Counted from the stretch's first letter, positions 1-10,471 are shown. The stretch is DNA of 64,000 nucleotides from Prunus persica (GCF_000346465.2 NC_034012.1:6041747-6105746), one strand, 5' to 3'. Notes: generated from the letters alone by a model not told the origin. Program-made: numbers and translations.

Positions 1-207
1 TCGAGAAAATACATTTTTTTAGTAAGAAAAGATCTGTTTTACTTGCTTTTTGGAGTTGAGATCAAGTGATGAGAATCTTTTAGAAGTTGGGTTTAATCCA
101 TTTTTTTTAATCCATATTTCATAGAAGGATGTCTCATTAGTGAGGAAATCCATGTTCATATTGTTGATGCTTACATTACTGGTCCAACTTCCACTGGACA
201 CACTGGA

Positions 208-447
208 TTATTGGTTAATTGGAAAGTATCTGGTTGCCAATAATTTTTTTACAGATTGATGTGGATTACTTGGAAGCACTGTATCAAGTTGCATAGACAC
301 CAAGTTAAGAGAAACTAAGAACAACTTTGTAATTCTATGCTTAAAAGGTTCCACTTCCCTTGCATTCTTATCAACTAAATCTTGATAAGCATTTGACATT
401 GATTTTCTCAGTGGCAGCAAGTGATTCTCAAGCATATAGAACATCCA
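208..447 (-). CDS. Unidentified terminal-exon-like segment
   Basis: On the minus strand a pyrimidine-rich stretch ending TTTGTAG (about 448-460) precedes 79 open codons that end in TAA at 208-210. The peptide is leucine-rich and looks like ordinary soluble protein (MLENHLLPLRKSM near its start). After the TAA the same frame stays open for about 60 more codons, to position 19, so the stop may be either the true end of a gene or a nonsense mutation in a decaying one. No upstream exon was recognised between 480 and 2400, and I do not recognise the family. It could also be a chance open stretch in a repeat. Confidence 0.25.
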   Translation of the reverse strand, partial: WMFYMLENHLLPLRKSMSNAYQDLVDKNAREVEPFKHRITKLFLVSLNLVSMQLDTVLPSNPHQSVKKLLATRYFPINQ

Positions 448-675
448 CTACAAAGAAAATAAGTTTAAATACAAAACTTTGACCTGCCAGCAACAGTTCA
501 ACCAAATAATCTCACAGCTAAATGGACAAAATTGCAGATCTCAGACACAAACTATGAAAGCCATTATAAAATTTTCAAATGTAATCAAAATCCACCTGAT
601 GATCCTATGGTTTTTAACCACCCTGGTTTAAGGCCAAGCTTGGACAGTGATGTCTATCTCCAGGAGATGTGCTTT

Positions 676-1935
676 TTACCTAGACAATACTCCTCCCCTC
701 AGCCAACAAGTACATTTGGCAATAATCAAGATATCATAGGCCATTCAGATCACTTTGCACACAATGAAGTTTCTTCCTATCTAGCAGCTTAAAGTTATGG
801 CAATAAGACCCAATGCATACCAAGCATAATGATCCAGTACTTCTAATTTCTGAAAGATTTGGAAGGTTCACTACATGCAAGCTGTAAGACAAATTCTACA
901 TCAACCCCTTCAGATATGCAAGGTTTTATGAACTGAACGAGCAATCCATCTTGAGCTCACCTAGAATAATATTTATGCACAAACATCTTCTGAAAATCCA
1001 AATGTACTCAAACTCAGTAAGCACATGTGCATGGGGCCTTAGCTTTATGAAACAGTCCATAACACACCCTGTATAGAATATTCTTTAAACATGTGGTCCT
1101 GATCATTTTGAGACCATATCCAATTGTTACAAGTCATTTTGGTCAAAATGAAGCATATCATTTTTATACTATTTTAGACTTCCTTCACTTAGAACCCCAA
1201 AAATACAATGTCTTTCATTTCACATTACTGTAACAGATAATAGTCAATGCGGTCACACACTCTTATAGGGTGTAATCTATAGTCTAGTGGCAATAGAGAT
1301 GTTATCAGTTTAACTGTCTATACCTAGAGAATATTACTTCCCTGAGCCCACTACCTTTTGGCAAATAATCACAAAACATAGGCCATTCAGAATCACTTGC
1401 ACAGAATGAGTTTCTTCCATCTAGAAGCTTAAGTTAACAAGACTGATGCATCATAAGCATGCATGATGAATACCTGTAACTCTAAAAGATTTGGAGGTTC
1501 ACTATATGCAAGCCTGTAAGACACTCTTACATGAACCCTTCAGACATGCAAGGTTTTATGAGCAATCCATCCTGCGTTAACATAGAAGGATATTTATGCA
1601 CAAACCAACTTCTGAAAAACCAAATGTACACAAACTCTTAAGCACACACGCACGGGGCATTAGCTTTGTGAAACAGTCCATGACACACCCTGTACAGAAC
1701 ATGTTCCAAACTTGCAGTCCTGATCATTTTTAGACCATATTCAATACGTTACAAGTCACTTTTGTCATGAAGCATACCATTTTTACTTTTAGTCAATCTG
1801 TTTGTTCCAGTACTATATGTACGTGTTTATTTATGTAGAAGTCACACCAATTGACCTGGTCGCACTCTCTTATGGGGGCTAATGTATAGTCTAGTGAGAA
1901 TAAACTACTAAGACAACCGTCTATGTCCATACAAT
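676..1935. repeat. Tandem duplication, two diverged copies of ~0.6-0.65 kb
   Basis: Copy A (about 676-1320) and copy B (about 1320-1935) match along their length in the same orientation, with small indels. Landmarks shared in order are CATAGGCCATTCAGA, GGTTCACTA.ATGCAAGC, ATGCAAGGTTTTATGA, GAAACAGTCCAT.ACACACC, GTCCTGATCATTTT and TATAGTCTAGTG. No convincing coding potential is seen; the short open frame at 532-792 starts before copy A and is not kept in copy B. Divergence looks like roughly 15-20 percent by eye, so the duplication is not recent. Confidence 0.8.
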
Positions 1936-2567
1936 AAACAAAGAGATACAAAAGGAATCAAACTACTAAGACAACTGGATTATTCAATTTTATTTTATTT
2001 TTATTTTTTTTTATTAATTATTTTTTTGTCAACAGAAGGTTTTTCAATCAGGTAAACCAACCTGACTCCTAGAATATGGCAAAGACCAAATACAAGATAA
2101 ATAACATCACAATATGTTGATCCCAGGGACGACAAAAGAAAGACAATATTATAGCCATATGCATCCTTTTGTAAGCAAATTTCAGAATTGGAGACAAACT
2201 TGAAAAATGAAAATTTTAAACAGAGAATAAATTGACCAGTAACAGGCTTGGCTTTAACAACTGATTTTACTAATGGATGTTCATACTACTTTGAAACATT
2301 GAAGGTTGTAGAGTTATTACGATAAACACGTGTACATTTCTTCGGTTGACAGTTAACAGTAATTCCCAGCAACGTAAATCAATTAAAAGCAACAGCTAGC
2401 TTAAATGTTTATTAGGAAAGAAACAAGGATCATGTATAGGTACAACCAAAAACTAAACTCAAAATCCACAAGCCTTTCCCAAAGTTTTGATTTTCCTTTT
2501 TTTCTCTTTCTTTTTTACAGCAAGTACACAGAAACTTACACATAAATCCAAGTATCTTCTTCCTTCC
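1936..2567. other. Spacer / 3' flank of the membrane-protein gene
   Basis: AT-rich non-coding sequence with a T-rich run near 1986-2030. The part next to 2568 is presumably the 3' untranslated region of the minus-strand gene that ends there. The open frames across 2459-3008 are antisense or alternate-frame shadows of that gene. Confidence 0.4.
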
Positions 2568-3530
2568 TCAGACATCCAAGTTTTCCATCTGAATGCTGCT
2601 TTTGAGAGGCACATATTCTCCAAGATATCCGCCAAGGTGATCATGCAAAGCACTCTTGTCAATCCCCTGATGATGGTAACTCTTGCAAACATAGTAAAAC
2701 ACACTCTGCAACAACAACCCAACCAAATTCACAATCACCAAAACACCCACCAAGAACCCACCCACCACAATCCTCACAAAAACCCCATAATCTTCCCCGC
2801 CATGGACCACCACTGTCCCAAAAACGCCTCCGATAACTCCACAAATGGACAAATACCCGAACACCAGCAAAAAAGCCATTCCAATCTTCCCCTTCAGCAG
2901 CTCATAGCTCTTCTTCATCGCAGCGAACCCATAAACGGGCTCAAGTACAGAAACAACGCTGGCCAAATGCCAGACCACGGTTATATAAACATGTACAACC
3001 AAGAATAGAAGAAACAGTACAACGCCGGAGAAAAGAAGCAAAAGTGGGTTCTGGGTATCAATGGCGAGAATGAGAAGGATCAAAAAAGCCACGAAGACGA
3101 AATTGTAACAGACCATTAGGAGAGAGACCCAGAGGAAAGTGATGAAGAGGCGCTTGAAGACTTTGGGGATGGCGGAGAGTGTTGAGGAGAAAGAGACGGG
3201 CTTTGAGGTGTAGAGGGAAGCGACAGTGAAGACCACTGCGGCTGTGGAAAGGAGAGAGAAGGCGAAGAGGAAGATGAGGTAGCAGAACTGGAAGAGGAGG
3301 AGGACGGTCCATTTGTGGTGGAGTTGGGCCGGGTCGGTGGACGGGCCTTGAAGCTGGTTAAGGAGAGGGTGGGTGAAGAGGGAATGGGCTAGGATTGCGA
3401 AGGAGAGGGGGAAAATTAGGGTTAGGGTTATGAGGTAGAAGGTCTTAGGGGACTGTTTGGGGATGGAGGTTGATTCTCTGAGGATGTCTGGGATGGTGAG
3501 AAATTGAAGCTCCTCTGGGGCCAGATCCAT
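2568..3530 (-). CDS. Multi-pass membrane protein, uncharacterised plant family (320 aa)
   Basis: Single-exon gene: ATG at 3528-3530 and stop at 2568-2570, with no interruption. The N-terminus (MDLAPEELQFLTIPDILRES) is a short soluble segment. About six hydrophobic segments follow, near residues 30-52, 74-107, 127-157, 161-195, 216-245 and 251-282, and then a short hydrophilic tail. This pattern belongs to a conserved plant family of uncharacterised integral membrane proteins; I cannot name a reaction or substrate. The start is chosen because the DLAPEELQFL segment directly follows it and the upstream sequence turns into a GA/CT-rich leader. The long intact frame argues for a functional gene. 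Subcellular location cannot be read from the sequence. Confidence 0.85.
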   Translation of the reverse strand: MDLAPEELQFLTIPDILRESTSIPKQSPKTFYLITLTLIFPLSFAILAHSLFTHPLLNQLQGPSTDPAQLHHKWTVLLLFQFCYLIFLFAFSLLSTAAVVFTVASLYTSKPVSFSSTLSAIPKVFKRLFITFLWVSLLMVCYNFVFVAFLILLILAIDTQNPLLLLFSGVVLFLLFLVVHVYITVVWHLASVVSVLEPVYGFAAMKKSYELLKGKIGMAFLLVFGYLSICGVIGGVFGTVVVHGGEDYGVFVRIVVGGFLVGVLVIVNLVGLLLQSVFYYVCKSYHHQGIDKSALHDHLGGYLGEYVPLKSSIQMENLDV

Positions 3531-3656
3531 GGGTCTGGTTGGAGGAAAAGAAAAGATAACAAAAATTAAATGGAAATTGTGAAGATTTGGTAAATGGGTT
3601 GTTTGAGTTTGAAAGAGATGGTGAGCTGGGAGGTATCAAGATCTTATTTTTAGGGG

Positions 3657-3680
3657 GGAGAGAGAGAGAGAGAGAGAGAA
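3657..3680. repeat. (GA)n microsatellite in the probable 5' leader
   Basis: About 11 GA units preceded by a G run. Read on the minus strand this is a CT tract about 130 bp upstream of the ATG at 3530, the usual place for pyrimidine microsatellites in plant 5' untranslated leaders. The same arrangement recurs upstream of the reductase gene and of RHD3 in this window. Confidence 0.8.
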
Positions 3681-3854
3681 GGGATGAGGAGATTGGGGAA
3701 GAAAGGAATGAACGAAGAAGAAGGTGGCAAAAAAGCATTGATTTTTTATTTTTATTTCATTTTATAAATTATGATGCCTACGTGTAATGCAAAGAGCTTT
3801 AACACATGTGTTATTTACCGACAAAAATAAGGGCTCGTTCAGTACCTTATTAGA

Positions 3855-4425
3855 GCCGTTTGGGAACGTTTTCATTTTCTACCAAAAATACGTTCGGTTT
3901 CTCGTTTTTATTTTCACTAGAATTGTTTTTTGAAAACAAGTTTAAACTCATGTACAAAAACTAAAAACACAAATTATCGTTTTCATTTTCTACCCAATGT
4001 ATTGGTCTAATTGCTTTTTTTTCATATTTATTTTTAGATATTTATTTTAAACTAAAGATAATATTATTTTATAATCTAAGTTTTTCTAAAATTAGAATTT
4101 TTTTAAAACTATATATTATTATTCTCAAAGTGTACATTTTTCATTGTTTGTAATGATATTGGTCTTTAAAATATCAGAATATTTTTATAAAAAAATTAGG
4201 ACAAAAATTAGCAAAAAATATACTTGAAAAATAACTCACAAATTATTGTCTCAAATTGTCCTACCAGACACGTTTTCACTATTTTTATTTTCTAAATATG
4301 TTTTCCAATTAATCTACCAGACGCATTTTTGAGTCTTGAAAATGCAAATTCATTTTCTTATTTTCATTCGCATAAAATATTCTCAGATAACATTTTCCGA
4401 AAACGTTAGGATCTGTTCAAACACT
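3855..4425. mobile_element. Degenerate MITE-like element
   Basis: The left edge (GTTTGGGAACGTTTTC near 3867) and the right edge, read as reverse complement (GTTTGAACAGATCC followed by AACGTTTTCGGAAAATG, about 4385-4420), form an imperfect terminal inverted repeat. It encloses AT-rich sequence with several CATTTTCT/AGAAAATG motifs and no coding potential. Exact ends and target duplication are unclear. The GTTTGG terminus resembles plant hAT/Harbinger-type MITEs, but the superfamily is not settled. Confidence 0.45.
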
Positions 4426-4959
4426 CATAATTATTTATTTATGTCTCCATATTTATGTGTCCATTTTTTTCTTTTCTCATAACTTTATAGTTCTCTTTTT
4501 TGTTACTATGGCTGTTGTATAACTATATCTTTATATTTATGGAAGACATAAATATATAGACAAATGTAAAAAAAAAGAACTATGAAAAAAAGGGAAACAT
4601 AAAAACACAGCAAAACATATAAGAAAAAAAAAAGAATTGACAAAAACAATCCATATAAATAAATAAAAGAAGACAAAAAGGCTCATTTAGGCTCGATGGA
4701 TTTCCTAAGGCCTAGCCACAGGCCGACATGGGCTTTGAATTTTCTAAAAAAGCCCGACTGGCTCATCCCATTATTTTCTCTTTCTTTCTTGAAGCCCGAC
4801 TTGGCTCGACCTAAGCCTATTAGATTTAGGCCAAGCTAGCCAAACCTAGCCTATTAATGAGGCCTACTCGACGATGAGCAGGTAGGAGCAAAGTTGAAGC
4901 TAAGGGACTTGAGTTCTCTTCAAATGAATATTCAAATGCCAATTGGTGTAATGTGGTAG

Positions 4960-5390
4960 GGAGTCCTAGCACAAGTTGTTGATAACGTTCTTTATCTGTA
5001 GGGACTTGATCAAGATACAACCGCAACTTATGATTCTGTTCACTAGGGGTATCAATTGGTTTACAATCCAATATTCCAGACTCTGCAATTAAATCCAAAA
5101 TATACTTTCTTTGGGGTAGAAAGATACTATGTTTTGATATGGCAAATTCAATCCTAAGAAAGTACTTCAAATCACCCAATGACTTCTTCTTAAGCTCAGA
5201 AGCCAGATGCTGCTGAAGACTTTGCATTTCTACCCGATCTCCAGTCACAATCATATTATCAAAATAAATAAGCCGTCAGTTTACTTTTATGATGCTTTAG
5301 GAGCAAAGTATGATATGAGTTACTCTACACATACCTAAACTTCTTCATAGATGCTGCAAATCTCCCAAATCACGCTCTTGGAGACTGCTT
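4960..5390 (-). pseudogene. Ty1/copia retrotransposon reverse-transcriptase remnant
   Basis: The minus strand encodes recognisable copia polymerase sequence. A segment related to the family's SPRAWFGRF...MKKFGY...SNSDHTLF region (about 5265-5390) contains several stops. It runs into DMIVTGD..EMQSLQQHLASE, LKKKSLGDLKYFL.IE, FLPQRKYILDL, CKPIDTP and DKERYQQLV (about 4970-5255), which follow the canonical copia RT order. The FVDDM active-site motif is damaged: a stop lies just before the aspartates. No LTRs, primer-binding site or integrase were found around it, so it is a truncated, dead fragment. Confidence 0.85.
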
Positions 5391-5658
5391 TAATGATGGT
5401 CTGTCAATAAGCAGGAGTATATCAAGTAATTGATGTTGATTATTAGTAATTGACTTCTTTTGTTTCTTTTTCGCAGGTTCAGTATTTTTTTGAATTTTTT
5501 AGTGTTTTCTTTGTGTTGACTATAAGCCAAAGCTCCCTTTACAAAAACAGAAGAAGCAAAGTTTTACGGTTTGGGTTAACCTTGCTAAACTACGATAGAG
5601 CCCAATGCTAGCTCCTCAATGTAGTCCTTGCCTAATTCCCTTATTTGGTTGGGCCTAA

Positions 5659-5694
5659 CCCCCCCCCCCCCCCCCCCCTTTTTTTTTTTCCCCC
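5659..5694. repeat. Poly-C / poly-T homopolymer tract
   Basis: Twenty consecutive C, then eleven T, then five C. Such a C run is rare in this AT-rich context and is prone to length error in sequencing, so its exact length should be treated with caution. Confidence 0.7.
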
Positions 5695-5723
5695 GTCAAC
5701 CCTTTTTAAAAATAATAAAAAAA

Positions 5724-6707
5724 GTTTTTTTATCACAAAACATCTCTGACGTTTACGAAACTATCAAATTGCATTCTTAAAGTTTTTTTTAATCACTCAT
5801 GGTCCCTTACGTTAATATGGGTGCTCTTAAATAGTCTTTCTGTCAACAAAACTGTTAAGTCCAGGGATATAATCGTCAAATCAATCCATTTTCACCTCTT
5901 CAACCATTACTGAATTTATAGGTTAGTTTAGTTGAGAGAAAAAGAAATTGTGGGAGTTGCTCCAAAAGCAGATGAAGGAAGTACGAGACGTTTACCACAG
6001 TGGATGCTGGGCATATCTTCTACTGGCCAGGTAAGGAAGCCAAGTAATGGTAAAGAGGAAGGACCTGCCTCTTATGAAACTGAAACATTGGGAGAAAACT
6101 CACATGTTCTTGTAAAATGTGAGACAAAGAGAGGAAAAAGAAAATCAACTGAACAAGAAGCAGACTATGGAACCATTTCCCTCTATTTCTTGTTGGAATT
6201 GGCTAGAAACTAAAGGTAATTACTGAAAATGAAAGGGATAACATAAACAAATTGAACTATAAAAACCCAGCTGCTATTTTGCCCATAAATTTGAAGATTT
6301 TTTGTCACCAAAAGTTTTTAGCGATAGATGTTCATCAGATTTTTCGTGGCTAAACATTTTCTAGGACGGTGTTCTTTAGATTTTTCATCACTAAAATCAA
6401 ATTTCCAAATCAACTTCAGACTTATATATGCTTTGGGCTCTGGCCAATTGCGACAGATGTTCCAAATTTCTTGAATTTTTGTATTTCCCTGATCCTGGTT
6501 ATGGTTACAGGTTTCTAGACTTATATATATATATTATAATTTTGGATTGATTTGACGATTATATCCTTGGATTTAATAGCTTTTTTGACAGAATGACTAT
6601 TTAAGAGCACCTATATTAACGTTAGGGACCATGAGTTATACAAAAAAACTTTAAGAATGTAATATCATTGTTTCGCAAAGGTCAAGGACATTTTGTGATA
6701 AAAAGCC
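5724..6707. mobile_element. Long-TIR DNA element, Mutator-like in layout (~1 kb)
   Basis: About 165 bp at the left end (5724-5890) are repeated in inverted orientation at the right end (6543-6707) at roughly 80 percent identity. Paired landmarks include TTATCACAAAA / TTTTGTGATAA, CTCATGGTCCCT / AGGGACCATGAG, GCTCTTAAATAGTC / GACTATTTAAGAGC and GATATAATCGTCAAATCAATCC / GGATTGATTTGACGATTATATC. Long TIRs of this kind with a short non-transposase interior are typical of non-autonomous Mutator-like elements. The flanks are A-rich, so a 9-bp target duplication could not be confirmed. The interior (5932-6240) has an open reading frame described separately. Confidence 0.75.
5932..6213 (+). pseudogene. 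Possible captured gene fragment inside the TIR element
   Basis: The element interior is open for 93 codons and reads as ordinary, lysine/glutamate-rich, nuclear-type protein (VGVAPKADEGSTRRLPQWML near its start, KRGKRKSTEQE near its end). An alternate frame at the 3' end reads NWLETKG just before a GTAATT donor-like sequence, suggesting a spliced exon with a small frameshift. No transposase motif is present. Codon use and absence of stops suggest a host gene fragment carried between TIRs (Pack-MULE style). I do not recognise the parent gene with confidence, and the first codon of the open frame (TTG) is not a credible start. Confidence 0.4.
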
Positions 6708-6844
6708 AAAAAAGAAATTTAATTAAGAGAAGAAAACCATGTAGGGGTAAATCAGTCAAATTCTTTTATAAATATTTTTTTTAAAGCCCAACAGGCACGC
6801 ACCCTCGTCTCTGTCTCTCCCTCTCTCACATTCACACATCATAA

Positions 6845-6990
6845 TTGTGCTTCAATGGTCAACGGGGTCTAGTCCAATAGAAAAGAGACTTGACTTGCAT
6901 ATCAGAGGTCTCAAGTTTGAAACCCCCGTGGCATATTAATTGTATGCGTGTGTGTGAGAAACCTCCTCCCATATAATATAAACTATCGCT
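6845..6990 (+). mobile_element. SINE-like tRNA-derived sequence
   Basis: TCTAGTCCAATAG at 6868-6880 resembles a Pol III A box, and AGTTTGAAACC at 6914-6924 resembles a B box, about 35 bp downstream. The order, the spacing and the GTCTCAAGTTTGAAACCCC context are those of plant tRNA-derived SINEs. The 3' end and target duplication are not resolved, and the boxes are imperfect. Confidence 0.45.
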
Positions 6991-7536
6991 TGGACTCAAA
7001 ATTTTTTGCTTCAATGGGCAATATTATTTGGACATTTGAATGTGAAATAGATCCGAATTCATACTCTAGCTGAGCAGTGGCTACGTTAGACTTATAATTA
7101 TGAGTACAAAGTGTTGTGTTACATAAGTTTCAATCACGGCATAAAATTAAAAACATAAGTTACAATATGACAGGTAATTGACAATACAAAATTGCAATTT
7201 TTTGTACATTCAAAAATTGCTGCAAAGAGAGGATTTGTGGTCACTATGCTCAGAAATATAAGAGCACGATTTTGAGGTACCAACGAAGCTCAAATTGGTA
7301 AGTAGGATGATAATTGCATAAATTAAAATTATAGGACATGATAGTCATACCACATTTGCGTACCATTAGTGTACCATCTCTCTGATAGAGGTGGAGCCCA
7401 CCAATATAATGAAATCTACCTCTATTAAAAAAGTGGTACACAAGGTGGTATGACAAACATTTTTGTTAATTAGTGGTGTTAGCAGCTCTTGTTGTGTATA
7501 GGTTCTTGTGTGTGCATCTCGTATACGACAACATAC
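6991..7536. other. Spacer with no recognised gene
   Basis: AT-rich sequence. The open stretch at 7250-7456 on the minus strand has no family resemblance or flanking signals. Confidence 0.3.
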
Positions 7537-7539
7537 TCA

Positions 7540-7860
7540 CGGGGGTAGGACCAGTGTGGGGCTGAATTTGACCAAAAAACAAAGGTTTCGATGTTTTGTG
7601 TTTGTGGACGTATTAGGAGGCGGCTGAATTGTAATTGAGGCGGCTGAGATTGTAATTGAGGAGGCTCGAATTGCTATATAGGTGTATGTACCATATAGAG
7701 CGGCCGCTGAGATTGAAATCCAGAAGGCTGCGTTGATGAGGAAGCTGGAGAGAGTGGGGGTTGAACCAAGAGGATGAGGCCAGAGTGGCAAGCTTAAGAA
7801 CACTGCTTGGTTGTTCTTCACCACCAGATGGACTGAGATTGTAATTGATATGCCTTGCAA
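7540..7860 (-). repeat. Duplicated segment shared with 28.79-28.92 kb, plus GGCGGCTGA minisatellite
   Basis: The minus strand from about 7835 to 7715 (AAGAACAACCAAGC, TTCTTAAGCTTGCCACTCTG, CTCATCCTCT, CTCTCCAGCTTCCTCATCAA, GATTTCAATCTCAGC) is nearly the same as the plus strand at 28788-28922. Next to it, 7615-7670 contains tandem GAGGCGGCTGAGATTGTAATT-type units of about 21 bp. On the minus strand the segment is open in frame with the upstream MADS remnant, which may be coincidence. On the plus strand a frame reads EIEIQKAALMRKLERVGVEP, and the same frame is recognisable in the other copy, so the underlying coding frame may lie on that strand. Confidence 0.7.
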
Positions 7861-8147
7861 CTTGCAAGCTCGAACCCTGTTAACAAACTTTTCTAGCAGG
7901 TGCTCAAGCTCCACCGGATCCTTAAAGCGCACACGGCTCAGGTCCTCACCAGTGTAGCATTCATATATTCCTATACAGGTTTTGAACTTTTGAGCGCGCA
8001 ACAATTAATTAATCCTGAGATTACGTTTAAATTAAAATTCAGTACACAATGATTAATGAGGTGATGAGCTAAACTTATTCCGTGTCATTGCCTTGTGATA
8101 TTCTAGTCCCTCTAGCAACCTGGTACCTTTGAATCAGCTCCTCCATG
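7857..8147 (-). pseudogene. MADS-box (MIKC, B-sister-like) gene remnant
   Basis: Two exon-like pieces match consecutive parts of an MIKC MADS protein. The first (about 8078-8147) follows a TTTAG acceptor and reads SMEELIQRYQVARGTRI, the short exon after the MADS domain; where GT should follow, the sequence is TAAGTT, an in-frame stop and lost donor. The second (about 7857-7990) reads CYTGEDLSRVRFKDPVELEH then LEKFVNRVRACKLQ, matching the K-domain start. The YTGEDL motif is typical of B-sister (TT16/FBP24) proteins. No exon encoding the DNA-binding MADS domain was found upstream, and the C-terminal part is replaced by the duplicated segment at 7.54-7.86 kb. It is almost certainly non-functional. 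Confidence 0.7.
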
Positions 8148-8246
8148 CTAAACCATACAAAACATATGCAAGGAATAAGTTTATTTGGTGAAAAACCATG
8201 GAGTAGAATAATTAGACAAGTCGTATAAATTGGAGGGATGGTATTT

Positions 8247-8666
8247 AGAGTACTCATCCAATGGTCACATTTGAGTCTGCATGCCAAGTACATATATAGT
8301 GCATTGGTGCTAATATGACATAGAATGTAATTGCAGGGGGGTTTGAAAATGATTCGAGCGATATATATAGGGGATGAAAAAGAAGGTTATGGTATAGGAA
8401 TCACAAGTCATCTAAAGCTTTTATCAATTTTGAGACAGAAGGAAAGGTTGGAAAAAAAATTCAAGGGGAGGGTCGGGACAAATCAACAATAACATCAAAA
8501 GTTCTCTCTCTGTCTTTCGTGAGAGAGCCACAAAGTGACTGCAAACCGACTGTACATATATGTAGATGTTGAAATAATTACAGTCAAGCCAAGCGGCGCA
8601 TAAAGAGAAAATTGATCGTTGAAATTGAGTCTGCAAAGTCCATGTGATGATGTGATTGTGTGATTG

Positions 8667-8697
<31 letters not shown>

Positions 8698-8780
8698 GAA
8701 GGAACTTAAAACTGAGTTCCAGCTTAGGCAAAACAAGCATATTCTTATTTTTCTCTTTTCTATTTATAGTCCTCATGCAT
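8247..8780 (+). repeat. Segments shared with 26.48-26.71 kb, including a (TA)n tract
   Basis: 8600-8770 (GTCCATGTGAT.ATGTG, TCAATGAAGGA, AAAACTGAGTTCCA, TTAGGCA) corresponds in the same orientation to 26500-26650. 8247-8290 (CTCATCCAATGGTCACATTT) corresponds to 26636-26660 and, inverted, to about 10978-11000. The order of blocks differs between the loci. (TA)n spans about 8666-8691. No gene is supported here. Confidence 0.65.
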
Positions 8781-8986
8781 TTGGAGGCTGCATGCGAAGA
8801 AGTAGTCCATGGCACTATTATAATATATAATATATATAGAATGTATGGCACTATAATAATATAGACAACATAATCATAGAATGTTTAGCTGAAATTTGAA
8901 GGCTTAATGACCATAATCCAGTTCTCTTATAAAGACAACGTACTCATGAATATAGTAATAACTAAGTACATGGCGTCTTTCATTAA

Positions 8987-10016
8987 TCATATATCAAAGA
9001 TTACTCGGATCAGTTGAAGGGTGCAGATGCCGAACATGAGGCCGCCCACGACGAAGAAAGGTAAATATGACAGATACCCTCTCATGAATGCAAATGCAAG
9101 AGCAAGAACCATTACTGTTTCCACGAAGTTCCTCCTTGGATGGTTAAGTAGAATATACATCTGGGTAATGATGAGAATGAAACCACATGCAACAGATATT
9201 GCATCAATTGCGGTGGTATCAATACCTACAATAAACAAAGCACACTGTGATCAGACGATAGAGATTGTAGCGGGTAGACATCAGCTGGGGAGGTGGTGGA
9301 TCATGAAAATGTAATAATTAATCAGGAATTTTTATTTTCTTTGTTTTAATCTGACATTGTAATCATGAAGTTGCCTCAGTCAGAGATTAATTTGCTATAG
9401 GAAAACCTTAGGTATGCAGATCTGGGCAGCTAGCAAGTAGATATAGTAATCTGCACAGATCGTTTGAATTTGATGAGGCTAATGAGCCAAAACTCAAAAC
9501 CAAACCATAGCACTGAAAAAAGTATGTTACTCAACAAAGGGTTTCTTATTTTAACATACTATTTTTGTTGGATGAAAATAAATGATGAGAGACTTATACC
9601 CAATAAAAATCTTAAATGAAGGCGTGCTCACTACAATATGTAAATATGTTAACATTTTGATAAACAAAACGTCGATTTCTTTATTAATAATTTCAATTCT
9701 GATAAATTACAGTTATGAAGAATGTAAAATCATTAATTAAAACTAAACCACACACTAGATAATCTAAAAAAAATTACCAATTCAAGAAAATAAAGACAAT
9801 GAATAACAATTAACATTCTTCAAAGTGTTATTGCCTATTAGCTATATTAATTAATTTACAGTGCTTACAACTAATTACACGATGAACATCCCAGACACAT
9901 ATATCAACCAATAATCCAATTAGCAAGAGCATATATATATAAAATATGGTCTGTGAAAATATGAGAGAGAGAGAGAGAGAGAGAGTAGAGTTTTGAAGCA
10001 AAATACCTAGAGGCAT
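8987..10016 (-). CDS. Small three-span membrane protein, unknown family (82 aa, two exons)
   Basis: Exon 1 is only 10 nt (ATGCCTCTAG, 10007-10016). A 781-nt intron with a GTATTT donor and a TTTGTTTATTGTAG acceptor joins it to exon 2 (9225 to 8987). The spliced frame is 83 codons including the stop, with no interruption. The protein starts MPLGIDTTAIDAISVACGF and has three hydrophobic spans near residues 12-30, 38-55 and 57-80, separated by the basic loop NHPRRN. The intron holds (GA)n and (TA)n repeats. The splice model is my inference from the junctions and the shared leader; an alternative is that exon 2 alone is a relic. I do not recognise the family. Its leader is shared with the PMP3-type remnant at 28.4 kb. 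Confidence 0.5.
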
Positions 10017-10037
10017 TGCTGCTTTACCTAGAGAGTG

Positions 10038-10069
<32 letters not shown>

Positions 10070-10177
10070 TAACAATTAGCTAAGTTAAACAAGAAGAAAA
10101 TTCCTGATTCAGATCAAGACCCAAAAACCCAACAATTAGCTAAGTTCAAAAATAAATATACTTTGAACAACAAATAG

Positions 10178-10208
<31 letters not shown>

Positions 10209-10225
10209 TAATATGGTCTGTGAAA

Positions 10226-10262
<37 letters not shown>

Positions 10263-10429
10263 GGAAAGCAAAATACCTAAAGGCATGGCTGCTTTCTCCC
10301 TTTGTTCGGTTTCAAGTTTGGAGTGCTACAATAAACAAAGAACTGTGATCAGAAGTACCTAGTTTTCTAAAAACCCTAATGATGACATATGTAAATATGT
10401 TAACATTTTGGTATATATGGTCTGTGAAA

Positions 10430-10471
<42 letters not shown>

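Noticed and set aside
2487..3312. Long open frames overlapping the 320-aa gene (2487-3008 plus strand, 2659-2844 and 3058-3312 minus strand)
   Set aside because: They are shadows of the real minus-strand gene and lack hydrophobic-domain logic or a start context of their own.
5932..5934. Translation start for the fragment inside the long-TIR element
   Set aside because: The codon is TTG, not ATG. The open frame is better explained as an internal exon fragment.
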